From contig NZ_JAPSIB010000019.1 in the NCBI RefSeq assembly GCF_031179145.1, positions 34,668-98,667 on the forward strand: a stretch of DNA of 64,000 nucleotides, read 5' to 3'. Shown one piece after another: positions 1 through 7,753 of the stretch. Made by a program: the position numbers and the translations under genes. The DNA is from Brevibacterium sp. GTDB taxonomy: Bacteria; Actinomycetota; Actinomycetes; Actinomycetales; Brevibacteriaceae. Position 1 is the first letter of the stretch, and the number at the start of each line of letters is the position of its first letter. Below the pieces are notes generated by a model. That model ran no database searches and was not told the DNA's origin. It saw nothing but the letters and a program-made list of their open reading frames with translations.

Positions 1-589
1 TGCCTTTGCGCCAGAACACGACGTACATGCGGTCACGGCTCTGCGGCGCCGGCAGCCCGTAGGCTTGGGCGTGCATCGAGTTGATGTAGACGACGTGATG
101 GTCGTAGCCGAGGCTGTCCATCGCGTGCAGCCATGCGTCCCACATCACCCACATCGCGGCGTCAACGACATTCTCGGTGATGATGATCCGGTACTTGTGG
201 TGCTCCGCGAAGCGCGGAACATCCCACATGGTTGCCCGCGAGCGTTCCGCTGCCTCGTCCGGGCGATCGAACAGCGATTCGGCTTGCAGAGCACGTTTCC
301 TGCCCTTGGCCTGGCTGTGGTTGGTGCACTCGGGGCTGGCCCAGAGGATGTCCGTTTGGGGGACGTACCTCGGGTCGATCTGCGAGACATCGGCGAGCAC
401 GTGGTCAGCGCCGGGATGATTCGCGGCATGCGATTCGATGGCTTTGTCCCAGTGGTTCATCGCGGTCCTGACCGTCACTCCCGGAACATCGAGTGCTCCG
501 GTAGACGACCCGCCGGCGCCGCAGAACATATCGAGAAGAGACAGATCCCATCCGACGTCCGCCGCCGTTGAGTCGGGCATAGTCAGCAT
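1..589 (-). CDS. DNA cytosine-5 methyltransferase (3' part missing at window edge)
   Basis: Partial protein of 196 codons read leftward; its C-terminus lies beyond base 1. It should methylate C5 of cytosine in DNA. Visible C5-MTase motifs are motif I LDMFCGAGG (residues 19-27, AdoMet binding), motif IV ASPECTNHS with the catalytic Cys88, motif VI TENV (138-141) and motif VIII QSRDR (183-187). The usual PCQ of motif IV reads PEC here, a form I associate with phage-borne enzymes. ATG at 589 follows GGAGG; an in-frame ATG at 580 is an alternative. The start overlaps the stop of the upstream gene, so it is the latest gene visible in a translationally coupled phage early operon. It could protect element DNA from host restriction, or be half of a modification pair with the 1352-4228 methyltransferase. 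The family call is firm; the target sequence is unknown. Confidence 0.88.
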   Translation of the reverse strand, partial: MLTMPDSTAADVGWDLSLLDMFCGAGGSSTGALDVPGVTVRTAMNHWDKAIESHAANHPGADHVLADVSQIDPRYVPQTDILWASPECTNHSQAKGRKRALQAESLFDRPDEAAERSRATMWDVPRFAEHHKYRIIITENVVDAAMWVMWDAWLHAMDSLGYDHHVVYINSMHAQAYGLPAPQSRDRMYVVFWRKG

Positions 590-825
590 GGCGCCTCCGA
601 TCTGTATTCGAGCCTCTGGGCGAAATCGGTGTGGCCGTGGGCCGGGATGTCGATGGTGAGGGTTTCCCGGTCGACGGCGTGGTTGGTGCGCGCGTCCTGG
701 AGTCTCGTCACGCGGTTCCGGAAAGCTGTCGAGGCGGCGACCAGCTGCTTCTTCACATGGACGTCGACGGAGCCGCTGGGATAAGTGGTGGTGATCTTGA
801 GGAATGACTCTGCGGATTTCAGCAC
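583..825 (-). CDS. Small phage protein of unknown function
   Basis: An 80-residue ORF that I do not recognise. It has a GTG start at 825 with AGGAG about five bases upstream. Its start lies inside the last codons of the 819-1355 gene and its TGA overlaps the ATG of the methyltransferase at 589, so it sits in a run of coupled genes. The protein has no membrane segment and is mixed and charged, with a Thr/Ser-rich start. A longer in-frame reading up to 1365 exists but is Arg/Pro/His-rich and overlaps the 178-residue gene, so the short version is preferred. Confidence 0.6.
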   Translation of the reverse strand: MLKSAESFLKITTTYPSGSVDVHVKKQLVAASTAFRNRVTRLQDARTNHAVDRETLTIDIPAHGHTDFAQRLEYRSEAPC

Positions 826-1355
826 GGCTGCTCCTGAGGTTCGGCGATCCCGTGGACGAGGTCGCCTCCGAGGTTCGCGTAGTTGATGAGGTCGTGTGTG
901 TCGAGGTAGTCGACGGCCGCGGCGATCGCAGCTTCGTGTCCGCGTACATCGGCGGTCTCCGTGTGATCGACGAGGCGATCGGTGAGGCGCTGCTTCCGCA
1001 CGGCGGTGAAGACGTCCTCCTCGCCGACGATGTGGCCGCCCACGGTCGGGTTGGCGAGCCTGAGTGCGTCCGCCCACTTCGTCACGCCCATGGCGCCAGC
1101 GACGGTTTCGCGCGTCATGGGTCGGTATGGGCGGTCGGGCCTGGCTACGAGTCCCGCGCGGTTGCGGAGGATGGTCTTGACGTTGTCCCAGGCCTGCTCG
1201 GCGGTCCACGCGAACGAGTGGTATCTCGGTGGGCTGTCGGGTGTCGTCTGTTCGTAGATGTCCCAGACTCGGTTCGCGAACGGGCCGGTGGCTGGGAGGA
1301 AGCCCGTGCCGGGCATCTTGAAACCCCGGTCGACGCGGATGATGAACTTGCTCAT
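819..1355 (-). CDS. Hypothetical phage protein, 178 aa
   Basis: Soluble 178-residue protein without a family I can name. The sequence is unremarkable globular protein (for example FAWTAEQAWDNVKTIL near residue 48), with no P-loop, Cys cluster or membrane span. It overlaps the stop of the helicase-methyltransferase gene by four bases upstream, and the small gene at 825 overlaps its own end, so it is co-translated with the element's DNA-modification genes. A role with those enzymes is possible from position only. Confidence 0.7.
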   Translation of the reverse strand: MSKFIIRVDRGFKMPGTGFLPATGPFANRVWDIYEQTTPDSPPRYHSFAWTAEQAWDNVKTILRNRAGLVARPDRPYRPMTRETVAGAMGVTKWADALRLANPTVGGHIVGEEDVFTAVRKQRLTDRLVDHTETADVRGHEAAIAAAVDYLDTHDLINYANLGGDLVHGIAEPQEQPC

Positions 1356-4228
1356 GCGGTCTCACTCATTTCGAGGTCGAAGAGGCTGGGCATCTCCTTC
1401 TGGCGCTCCTCGGCTTCGAGGTACTTGACGCCGTCGAGGAAGTAGCCGCTGTTGAGTTCGACGGCGCGTCCGCGGCGACCGAGCTTGAGTGCGCGGAGTG
1501 GGACGGTGAACAGTCCGCCGAAGGGATCGAACACGAGGTCACCCGGGTTGGAGTAGCGTTCGATGAGGCGGTCGACGATGTCGAACTGCAGCGGGCACAC
1601 GTGCATGGTCTGAGCTTTGCGGGACTGCTCCGTGTTGAGGGTGAGCATGCGGTTGACGTCATGCCACACGTCCGGGTGCCAGGATCCTGGCGCCAGGGCC
1701 ATGAACGTCGACGGGAGTCTGCCTTCGCCGTGGAGTTCCTCCCCGACCTTGATGTGGGTCTCGAAGTCGTAGACCTCGGCGAGAGTTTGCTGAGTGAACA
1801 ACCGGGACAGCTGTTCCGGCGGCAGTGCGGCGAGCTCGTCGGCGGTGAGGTGCCGTTGGCCTGACGAGCGCCAGAAGGCGTGCGCGTCGACCTGCCAGCG
1901 GGCCAGCGAGTAATCCTCGACGGTCTTGGTCACCGGTTCGTCGGCGTAACCTCGCGTCCGGTCCGTCTGCGGCTTGTGGAACAGGAGGATGTATTCGGGG
2001 CTGCCGGCGCCCATCTTCGTGCCGTCCTTGCGCATCTCCGTGTAGCCGAGGCGGTACGTCTGGTTGTTCTCGCGCACCACGTCGGTTACGACGGTGATCA
2101 TGCCCAGGTAGTCGAAACCGTGCTTGATGCCGTGCTGCAGAGCCTCGGCGTGGAACGGGGAGACGGTGGGGACGCCGGCACCGGTGACGGACCCGAAGAG
2201 GATCCGGTCCTTGACGTGGCAGGCGTAGATGCGCCCGGGCTTGAGTATCCGGTGCAGCTCCGGGGTGAGGAAGTCCATCTGCTCCCAGAAGTGCGCGTTG
2301 TCGTCGGTGTGCCCGAAATCGTTGTAGCTGGGCGTGTACTCGTAGTGGTTCGAGAACGGGATGCTGGTGACGACGAGGTCAACCTCGTTCTCCGGCATGC
2401 CTCGGGTCTCTTCGACGCAGTCATTGTTGGCGACGAGCCACCCCTCCCCGGAGGCTTCGATGCGCTCGACGCCCATCGATCGCACGAGTGCCTGGGCGAT
2501 CGCCTCAGGGTCGAGGCCGTGTTCTTGGATGACATCGGTCATGGTGCTAGTCAGCTCCTCGTGCTGTTGCCATTTGCGCTTGAGCTCGGCGACGACGCCG
2601 GTCTCAGCGTTCGAATGGATGAGGTGTACGTGGCAGGTGCGGGTCTGCCCGTACCGGTGGATGCGGTGCACCGCCTGGATCGTGTCGTTGAACTTGTAGG
2701 TCACGCCGACGAATACGGCGGTGCGCGCCTGCTGCAGGTTCATGCCCTGCCCGAGCATCACGGGCTTGCCCACGAGCACCGAAGTCTCCCCGCCTTTCCA
2801 GGCCATGAGCTGTCGTTCCACCTCGTCAGTCGACTGCGAACCGCGCACCGTGGAGTAGGTGATGCCGTGATGGGCGAGAGCCTTCTCGACAAGGTCCTGC
2901 TCGTCGTTGAGGTCGCACCAGATAATCGACTGCTCCCCCGCGAGCTCGGCGTCGGAGATGATGCTCATCGCCTCACCCACGCGAGGTTCGAGCGAGATCC
3001 GCTTCTCGCGCGCCGCATCCTTGATACTCAGGTCGGCACTGCGGAAGATGTGGCCCTGCCCGTCCCGGTCGACGGTGTCGTCTGCGAGAGAGATCTCGAC
3101 CTCGCGCCAATGCACCTCGAGGGGTGGAAGGTCATAGCCGGTGGCGTCGCATCCGAGATCCGCCGGCGTCTGGATGAACGCCGCCCACGTGTTGAGCCAC
3201 AGCCAGAACTCGCGTTCCTTGTGCGGGTAGAGCCGAAGGTTGTTCGCCTTCGTCGAGTCCCGCTGGAAGAACCTCGTCAGGGCCTGGCCCGTATCCATGA
3301 CGCCCAAGAATCCGGCGTAGTGGATGAGCTCCTTGTACCGGTTCGGGCTGGGCGTGGCGGTGGCGACGAAGCGGTAGCGGACGCCGGCGAAGCGTGGCAG
3401 GAACTCCTGATAGGTCTTCGACCCGAAGGAACGGAGGATCGACGCCTCATCGAGAGACACGGCCGTGAACTGACCTGGGGTGAGCTTCCCGTCGCGCACG
3501 GACTCGTAGTTCGTGAGGTAGATGCCACCGAACTCAGGATCAACCTGGGCGTCACGCTGGATGAACCGTGTGGCCACGCCGAGCTTCTCTGCATCGTTTG
3601 CGAACTCGATACGCACACCCAAGGGCGCGACGATTGCGACCGGTCCTGCGTGCCTGATCTTGATCTGGCGGAGGATCTCGAGTTGGATGATCGACTTCCC
3701 GATCCCGAACGCCGCGAATACGGCCCGGCACCCGCCAGCCAGTGCCCAGCGGACGAGCAGCTTCTGATGCTCAAACAGACGCGGGTGCAGATCCTCGATC
3801 GCGACATCGAACCCGGACTGCGGGGACACCGCAGCCTTCGCCTTGAGGAACTCCATGTACGAGCGTTCCGGGACCGCCGGTGCCGGGCTCTCGGCGGCCT
3901 GGTTGAGCCATGCCTCATCAACGACCTCGTACAGCCACATCGGTTTGCCCTGATTGCGACCGGCGGCGTCGAGGTTCCGGATCGAGCCCGCGCGTTTGAT
4001 GACCTTCCGTCCCGCGAGCGCCGAATACCGGGCCGAGAGGACGCGAGGATCGACGGTGAGACCGTGCTGATTGGTGAGGGCGTCGCGGACCTTGTTCGGG
4101 TCGAGGAAGCCGTCGTTCGCGCGGGCGACCATGCGCATCGCGGCCTCGATGCGCCGCTGGTCGTCACCGTGAACGTGTGTGGATCCGTTCACGGCGTCGA
4201 TCACCGCGTCACGCTGCCCGCGCGTCAC
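1352..4228 (-). CDS. SNF2-type helicase fused to DNA methyltransferase
   Basis: A 958-residue two-part enzyme. The N-terminal half is a SNF2/superfamily-2 ATPase: Walker A FGIGKS near residue 175, motif II LDEAS near 260 (DEAS rather than DEAH), motif III-like ATATPSPNRY, and motif VI AVHRIHRYGQ near 520. The C-terminal third is an amino-methyltransferase of the N6-adenine/N4-cytosine class: a DLVVTSIPFSNHY segment near 625 stands where DPPY/SPPY is expected, and the AdoMet motif DPFGG near 913 closes a permuted order. The first 120 residues look like a small helical DNA-binding region. The GTG start overlaps the upstream membrane gene by four bases. Such fusions occur in actinophages (established knowledge, from memory); the function is probably translocation-coupled methylation of element DNA. 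The altered catalytic tetrad (SIPF) leaves base specificity and activity uncertain. Confidence 0.85.
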   Translation of the reverse strand: MTRGQRDAVIDAVNGSTHVHGDDQRRIEAAMRMVARANDGFLDPNKVRDALTNQHGLTVDPRVLSARYSALAGRKVIKRAGSIRNLDAAGRNQGKPMWLYEVVDEAWLNQAAESPAPAVPERSYMEFLKAKAAVSPQSGFDVAIEDLHPRLFEHQKLLVRWALAGGCRAVFAAFGIGKSIIQLEILRQIKIRHAGPVAIVAPLGVRIEFANDAEKLGVATRFIQRDAQVDPEFGGIYLTNYESVRDGKLTPGQFTAVSLDEASILRSFGSKTYQEFLPRFAGVRYRFVATATPSPNRYKELIHYAGFLGVMDTGQALTRFFQRDSTKANNLRLYPHKEREFWLWLNTWAAFIQTPADLGCDATGYDLPPLEVHWREVEISLADDTVDRDGQGHIFRSADLSIKDAAREKRISLEPRVGEAMSIISDAELAGEQSIIWCDLNDEQDLVEKALAHHGITYSTVRGSQSTDEVERQLMAWKGGETSVLVGKPVMLGQGMNLQQARTAVFVGVTYKFNDTIQAVHRIHRYGQTRTCHVHLIHSNAETGVVAELKRKWQQHEELTSTMTDVIQEHGLDPEAIAQALVRSMGVERIEASGEGWLVANNDCVEETRGMPENEVDLVVTSIPFSNHYEYTPSYNDFGHTDDNAHFWEQMDFLTPELHRILKPGRIYACHVKDRILFGSVTGAGVPTVSPFHAEALQHGIKHGFDYLGMITVVTDVVRENNQTYRLGYTEMRKDGTKMGAGSPEYILLFHKPQTDRTRGYADEPVTKTVEDYSLARWQVDAHAFWRSSGQRHLTADELAALPPEQLSRLFTQQTLAEVYDFETHIKVGEELHGEGRLPSTFMALAPGSWHPDVWHDVNRMLTLNTEQSRKAQTMHVCPLQFDIVDRLIERYSNPGDLVFDPFGGLFTVPLRALKLGRRGRAVELNSGYFLDGVKYLEAEERQKEMPSLFDLEMSETA

Positions 4229-4449
4229 GGCAGGTCCTTCGCGTCGACTGAGGCGAGGAGGACCACGAATCCGACGACGAGAGCGGCGATCGCGCTGAGT
4301 CCGTTCGCGGTGACCGTGAAAACGAACGACACGAAATAGACGGTCATGGCGACGATGAGGACCGGCAGGTAGATGAACAGGGCCCGGCGGAGGAAGTACA
4401 CCTCGTGCGGGTGCTGTCGGGTGGGCTTATCGGTTACAGTGGTTTCCAA
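4225..4449 (-). CDS. Small membrane protein, two helices
   Basis: A 74-residue protein with a short polar N-terminus (residues 1-22) and two hydrophobic segments, about 26-48 and 51-69. It is most likely a small inner-membrane protein of the element. The start is TTG at 4449 without a clear ribosome site, so the start is weak. Its stop overlaps the GTG of the helicase-methyltransferase by four bases. Upstream lies a 115-base gap, the only break in an otherwise continuous overlapping operon. Confidence 0.55.
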   Translation of the reverse strand: METTVTDKPTRQHPHEVYFLRRALFIYLPVLIVAMTVYFVSFVFTVTANGLSAIAALVVGFVVLLASVDAKDLP

Positions 4450-4651
4450 GATCGGTCCGATCTACTCGACCCTCGGCGCTGCAATCGCCGGGGGTTACTT
4501 CTATGTCTGGACGTTCGGGTGGAAGGGCAGGCCCCGGGACGTGGTCCGCCGGGACCCACCCGACTCAGAGGGCCGCCGCTTCGTTGTCGGCGGCCAGGCG
4601 AGCACGGAGCTTCGCCACCACATCGACTTCCTGGATGCACCTGAGCAATGA
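4439..4651 (+). CDS. Possible small antisense ORF (weak)
   Basis: A GTG-started reading frame of 70 residues on the opposite strand fills the 115-base gap in the leftward operon and overlaps the ends of both flanking genes. It predicts one hydrophobic stretch (IYSTLGAAIAGGYFYVWTFG) followed by a basic tail, and most third positions are G or C. There is no good ribosome site, and it runs against the transcription of the region. It could be a real small membrane protein or chance; chance is slightly favoured. Confidence 0.2.
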   Translation: MVSKIGPIYSTLGAAIAGGYFYVWTFGWKGRPRDVVRRDPPDSEGRRFVVGGQASTELRHHIDFLDAPEQ

Positions 4652-4903
4652 CAGGGCGTTCGCGGAATCGTCGATGATGCGGATCAAGGTCTCGGTCATC
4701 GTTTTCAGGGACTCGGCGTCCGAGTGCTCCGTGAGGGGCAGGCCCGCGACCTCGCGTGCCAGGGTCTCCACGCGACGCTGCGCGTACTGCTTCGCCGCAT
4801 ACACGTCCTCGATGCGGACCCGCTGCTCGGCGATCTCCGCCCTGCGCTCTGCCGCGGAGGGTTGCTCATACGGGTTTCCACCGCGCACCTGGTAGGGGTT
4901 CAT
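4565..4903 (-). CDS. Hypothetical phage protein, probably coiled coil
   Basis: A 112-residue, highly charged and Ala/Glu/Arg-rich protein expected to be almost entirely helical; residues 18-55 look like a coiled coil. There are no catalytic motifs and I do not recognise a family. ATG at 4903 overlaps the stop of the upstream gene (ATGA overlap), which supports the start and co-translation. It has the look of a small structural or accessory early phage protein. Confidence 0.65.
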   Translation of the reverse strand: MNPYQVRGGNPYEQPSAAERRAEIAEQRVRIEDVYAAKQYAQRRVETLAREVAGLPLTEHSDAESLKTMTETLIRIIDDSANALSLLRCIQEVDVVAKLRARLAADNEAAAL

Positions 4904-5352
4904 CGCCGCACCGCCTTACCCTGCGTCGGCTGTGCGGCAGAGACCATGCGAGCAACATCAGCAGGTGTCGGTCCCCCTGCTTTGAACGGATTCGCCGCCC
5001 GAAGGTGAGCATCATGCTCGGCGACCGCATTCGCGATCTTCGTCGACGGATCTTCGGGGCGGTCCGCGCCGGGCACGTTGAGATCCAACGCCATGGGTGC
5101 GGGACGGAGGTCGTCGCGGAAGCGAGCCCGCTCCGCGCGCACCATCTCATCGATCTTGCGCTTCGTGTCCATGAGCACGGTGCTGATGCGCTGCAGATGC
5201 TCACGCCCATACCCATCCTGATCGGCCGAGGGGTACTCCTTAAGCACGTGCGCCAGATGCAGGGCCTTGTTCACCGATGATCGGATCGCGAACGAACGCT
5301 GCGACTCCCTCGGCGACGGTGCCGTTTTCGGTTCCTGGTGATCAGTGGTCAT
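4900..5352 (-). CDS. Hypothetical phage protein, 150 aa
   Basis: Soluble protein of 150 residues from ATG 5352, which is preceded by an A/G-rich ribosome site and overlaps the stop of the excisionase-like gene. A longer reading up to 5442 adds an unlikely Arg/Cys/His-rich leader. The middle (residues 40-90) is helical and basic; the C-terminus contains a Pro/Gly-rich stretch. No family is recognised. It belongs to the same overlapping early operon. Confidence 0.65.
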   Translation of the reverse strand: MTTDHQEPKTAPSPRESQRSFAIRSSVNKALHLAHVLKEYPSADQDGYGREHLQRISTVLMDTKRKIDEMVRAERARFRDDLRPAPMALDLNVPGADRPEDPSTKIANAVAEHDAHLRAANPFKAGGPTPADVARMVSAAQPTQGKAVRR

Positions 5353-5576
5353 TCCGTTTCCCTTTCCGCGAGCCACGCATCGAGGGCCTCGATGCGGTAA
5401 CCGATGCATTTCTGAGATGCACCGTTCTTCGACCTGATCCACTTCGGCGAGCGGCCACCGCCGTCACCTCGGTCCAGGTACCGCCAGGAGGCGAGAGTGT
5501 TCGCCGGGACACCGATGTACGCGGCAGCCTCAGCGGGCTTGAACACCCTCGTCCTCGGAAGCGTCGAGAGAGTCAT
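5349..5576 (-). CDS. Excisionase-like helix-turn-helix protein
   Basis: A 75-residue DNA-binding protein of the MerR-like HTH_17/excisionase type. Residues 12-32 (FKPAEAAAYIGVPANTLASW) show the pattern of these small proteins: an N-terminal strand, two helices, then a basic wing (residues 33-60). In elements with a tyrosine integrase, such proteins bend DNA at the attachment site and direct excision; this is the only such candidate here, 2.6 kb from the integrase. It could instead be an early-gene regulator. Both ends overlap neighbouring genes by four bases. Confidence 0.75.
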   Translation of the reverse strand: MTLSTLPRTRVFKPAEAAAYIGVPANTLASWRYLDRGDGGGRSPKWIRSKNGASQKCIGYRIEALDAWLAERETE

Positions 5577-5809
5577 GCTGCACCTCGCTGCACGTAACCG
5601 AGAGCCCTCGTCCGCGGGATGCCCGGCGAGCGCCTGTACATGGCTACGGCGCGTTTCAGTGCGTCACCGGAGATGGGTGCCGCGCCAGATACTCCGCTGC
5701 CGAGCACCGTTGTGAGAACGAGGGTTCCCTTAGGTCCGGGACTGACCCGCAGGTGTCTCTGTGCGACCTTGAACGCATTGACGTCGGCGGCGACGTTGCG
5801 AGTAGCCAT
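5573..5809 (-). CDS. Small hypothetical phage protein
   Basis: A 78-residue protein with a basic, Val/Ala-rich sequence and no recognised domain. It overlaps the excisionase-like gene by four bases and shares one base with the gene upstream. The predicted fold is mixed strand and helix, and the net positive charge could suit nucleic-acid binding, which is speculation. Confidence 0.55.
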   Translation of the reverse strand: MATRNVAADVNAFKVAQRHLRVSPGPKGTLVLTTVLGSGVSGAAPISGDALKRAVAMYRRSPGIPRTRALGYVQRGAA

Positions 5810-6507
5810 CAGGCCGCACCTCCCTCGGTGTCGGCCTCTCCCCCGGTAGGCTTCCGGTTACCACACCCACAGTCCGAGCAACCGCCCGGGCCACCACCCA
5901 CCGAGGGAGAAGAATTATGAGCGTTCTCATCCATTACGGCGGTAAGACCTACAGCCTTGCCCCCGAGTACGATTGCCACGCCGTGACGAATAGCCTCCTG
6001 CGACGTTCCAACCACGTCATCAGGAAAGCCGACCGCCTTGAGTTCCGCGATGATCCGCTTGTCGAAGGCAGTCCGGACGACTTCCAGCCCTGGGCCTTCT
6101 TCCGGCTCTCCGATGGTGGCGAGATCAACATCTGGGTCCATGACGGCATGGAGATAGCCGTCGAAGACACCGAGAGCAGCGTCGCACCGGAGACGGAGGC
6201 TGAGATAACACGCGACCCATTCCAGTAGGTCGCCTCTCGCGTCCGTGTTCGGCAGATCCATGAGATGGTCTCTCAACTCCCTGACCGCGGCGCGAGCATT
6301 CGTCGCTGCCGCCGCTCGTGGCTCTTGGCGGCCACGACGATCAGCAGATTCGAAGTACCGCAACTCGTTGACCGGCGATACACTGGTGTCTGACATTGGT
6401 TCACCTTTCTGGTGTCTCGAAGCCCCTGGCACTCCACTGCTGGGGGCTTCACTCATCTCTGGATCGGTCGGGAGGTCGTCGTCGACGCGGTAGAACCCGT
6501 TCATCAC
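5809..6507 (-). CDS. Hypothetical phage protein with Cys-rich tail
   Basis: Up to 232 residues. The reading begins with GTG/ATG at 6507/6504 overlapping the Cro-like gene; an internal ATG at 6396 after AAAGGTG is an equally good start and would give a 195-residue protein. The core (residues 70-175) looks helical and globular. The C-terminal 40 residues are low-complexity Gly/Ser with a CSDCGCGN cluster that might bind a metal. I do not recognise a family. An antisense frame with a good ribosome site covers part of it and is judged a shadow. Confidence 0.6.
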   Translation of the reverse strand: MMNGFYRVDDDLPTDPEMSEAPSSGVPGASRHQKGEPMSDTSVSPVNELRYFESADRRGRQEPRAAAATNARAAVRELRDHLMDLPNTDARGDLLEWVACYLSLRLRCDAALGVFDGYLHAVMDPDVDLATIGEPEEGPGLEVVRTAFDKRIIAELKAVGFPDDVVGTSQEAIRHGVAIVLGGKAVGLTAVMDENAHNSSPSVGGGPGGCSDCGCGNRKPTGGEADTEGGAA

Positions 6508-6776
6508 GCCGCCTCCGTCTTCTTGTTTCGACCAGCTGCACCGGCTGATTGTTCAGTTGGATTGTCCACTCGGGTCAAAAAAAGATCCTCGACGCCGACC
6601 TGCAGAAAGTGAGCGATCCGCAGGGCGGGCGTGGTGTCGAGAGTCTTTGCGGTCCCCTTGAGGAGCCGACCGAGGTAGCTGTGCGACTTCCAGCCGGCAG
6701 CTTCAGCGAGCTGCCGCTGAGAGACGCCCTGGACGATCATGAGCCGGGCGAGCTTTTTGCGATCCCGCAGCTCCAT
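6504..6776 (-). CDS. XRE/Cro-like transcriptional regulator
   Basis: A 90-residue regulator with one helix-turn-helix of the XRE family: residues about 5-60, with SQRQLAEAAGWKSHSYLGRL covering the two core helices. ATG at 6776 was chosen because AGGAGG stands eight bases upstream; longer in-frame ATGs at 6821 and 6815 lack this. It is the first gene of the leftward early operon and is divergent from the repressor at 7035, the arrangement of a Cro/CI switch. It probably binds the shared intergenic region 6777-7034 to turn the lysogeny side off or tune early expression. Confidence 0.8.
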   Translation of the reverse strand: MELRDRKKLARLMIVQGVSQRQLAEAAGWKSHSYLGRLLKGTAKTLDTTPALRIAHFLQVGVEDLFLTRVDNPTEQSAGAAGRNKKTEAA

Positions 6777-7034
6777 CCAGATCCCTCCTAGTTGATAGAT
6801 CTTCGTTGTAGCCATAACCATACAGTCCTTCTGTCCAGGTGTCCAGTTCTTCTACACATCATATTCATACCGGTGCCCACTGCGCAACTGTTTTCTTTCA
6901 TGCACTCCCCTGCATCCGCGCGGTTTCGCCCATCGTGTCCCCCGAATGCTTAGACTTTCTAGTGTCCAGTCATACTGTCTGCGCGGTGCCCGCTCTGGTT
7001 GCCGCACGTTACTTGCCTCGGAAAGATGTGCCCT
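6777..7034. promoter_or_regulatory. Divergent early/lysogenic control region with repeated sites
   Basis: 258 bases between the Cro-like gene (left) and the repressor (right), less GC-rich than its flanks. The nine-base word GTGTCCAGT occurs at 6839-6847 and 6962-6970, a close variant CTGTCCAGG at 6831-6839, and mirror-related words ATACAGTC (near 6820) and ATACTGTC (near 6972) lie beside them. The layout suggests two repressor-binding clusters, one for each promoter. No promoter boxes can be fixed with confidence. Confidence 0.55.
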
Positions 7035-7649
7035 GTGAACGACGGAAGAACCCCGCTAGGTCGAGTCATCGACGCGGCTCAACACGAGAACGGCTGGTCA
7101 CTCAACCAGCTCGGCGAGCGCGCCAAGGAGCTCGGCCTCAAGGGGCTCACGAAGTCGAACATCAGCAATCTGAAGCGCGAGCAACAGCAGCAGATCAGCA
7201 CGAACACTCTCAAGAATCTCGCGGTCCTCATCCGCGTACCCGAGAGAGTGATCGTCGAGGCCGCCATCCGATCGACCAACCTCGAATACCCGGAACGCAC
7301 TACTGCCGGCGCCACCGAGGCGATCGCGAACGACCTGCACCTGTCTGCGCGGGACAAGCGCATTCTCCTTGCTGCCATATCGGCAATGAGAGAGGAAGTA
7401 GGTGATGGCGATGCAGAAGCCACCCCACTTAGCGAAGCCGGCGGGACGCCGGCTCCAGGTGGGATTATCGACCGAGATAATCCCACCTCAGGAGAGGACG
7501 ACGGCGCTGGCGACGTGCACCACATCGGCGAGCGCCGTCGGATCTCGCCTGAGAAGATGGCTCGGATCGAGGAGCTGCAGCGCCGAGGCGATGCGGCGAC
7601 CGATGAGGAAATCGACACTATGGCCGCTTACGAGCCCGACGAGGACTGA
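7035..7649 (+). CDS. CI-like prophage repressor with HTH domain
   Basis: A 204-residue protein. Residues 8-60 are an XRE-type DNA-binding domain (SLNQLGERAKELGLKG, then TKSNISNLKRE as recognition helix). The C-terminal half is acidic and flexible, ending in a charged helix around residue 170. GTG at 7035 has GGAAAG nine bases upstream; ATG 7026 is possible. There is no LexA-type Ser/Lys protease signature. With the ImmA-like metallopeptidase immediately downstream, the model is an ImmR/ImmA switch, in which the peptidase cleaves the repressor to induce the element (established for ICEBs1; inference here). Confidence 0.75.
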   Translation: MNDGRTPLGRVIDAAQHENGWSLNQLGERAKELGLKGLTKSNISNLKREQQQQISTNTLKNLAVLIRVPERVIVEAAIRSTNLEYPERTTAGATEAIANDLHLSARDKRILLAAISAMREEVGDGDAEATPLSEAGGTPAPGGIIDRDNPTSGEDDGAGDVHHIGERRRISPEKMARIEELQRRGDAATDEEIDTMAAYEPDED

Positions 7650-7733
7650 GTCAGAGCAAGGCGTCTTTCCGATCCCGGTTCAATGACGGGAGATGAGGCG
7701 GGCGGGCGGGGTGAATTCGACGCCGACCATGAT

Positions 7734-7749
7734 TCGAACTAGTGTTCGA
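7734..7749. promoter_or_regulatory. Palindrome upstream of the ImmA-like gene
   Basis: TCGAAC-TAGT-GTTCGA, a perfect inverted repeat with six-base arms ending five bases before the ATG at 7754. It could be a repressor operator or a small hairpin covering the start. It is a single copy and does not match the GTGTCCAGT words of the divergent region. Confidence 0.35.
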
Positions 7750-7753
7750 CTGC

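Noticed and set aside
1..4228. DISARM defence locus
   Set aside because: The helicase and methyltransferases fit loosely, but drmA, drmB and drmC are absent, and the genes lie in a phage early operon.
1880..4339. 819-residue open frame on the + strand across the helicase-methyltransferase
   Set aside because: Arg/Val/Asp-rich with no domains, and opposite a gene with many conserved motifs. It is a GC-driven shadow.
5917..6228. 103-residue + strand ORF with a good ribosome site (GAGGGAGAAG) and protein-like sequence
   Set aside because: Its third codon positions coincide with first positions of the opposite gene, which explains its high GC3. It lies antisense inside an overlapping leftward operon. 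It remains a weak possibility.
7650..7753. tRNA-like fragment (GGTTCAATG, GATTCGAAC) before the ImmA-like gene
   Set aside because: The pieces cannot be folded into an acceptor and anticodon arm; the second is part of the palindrome at 7734-7749.
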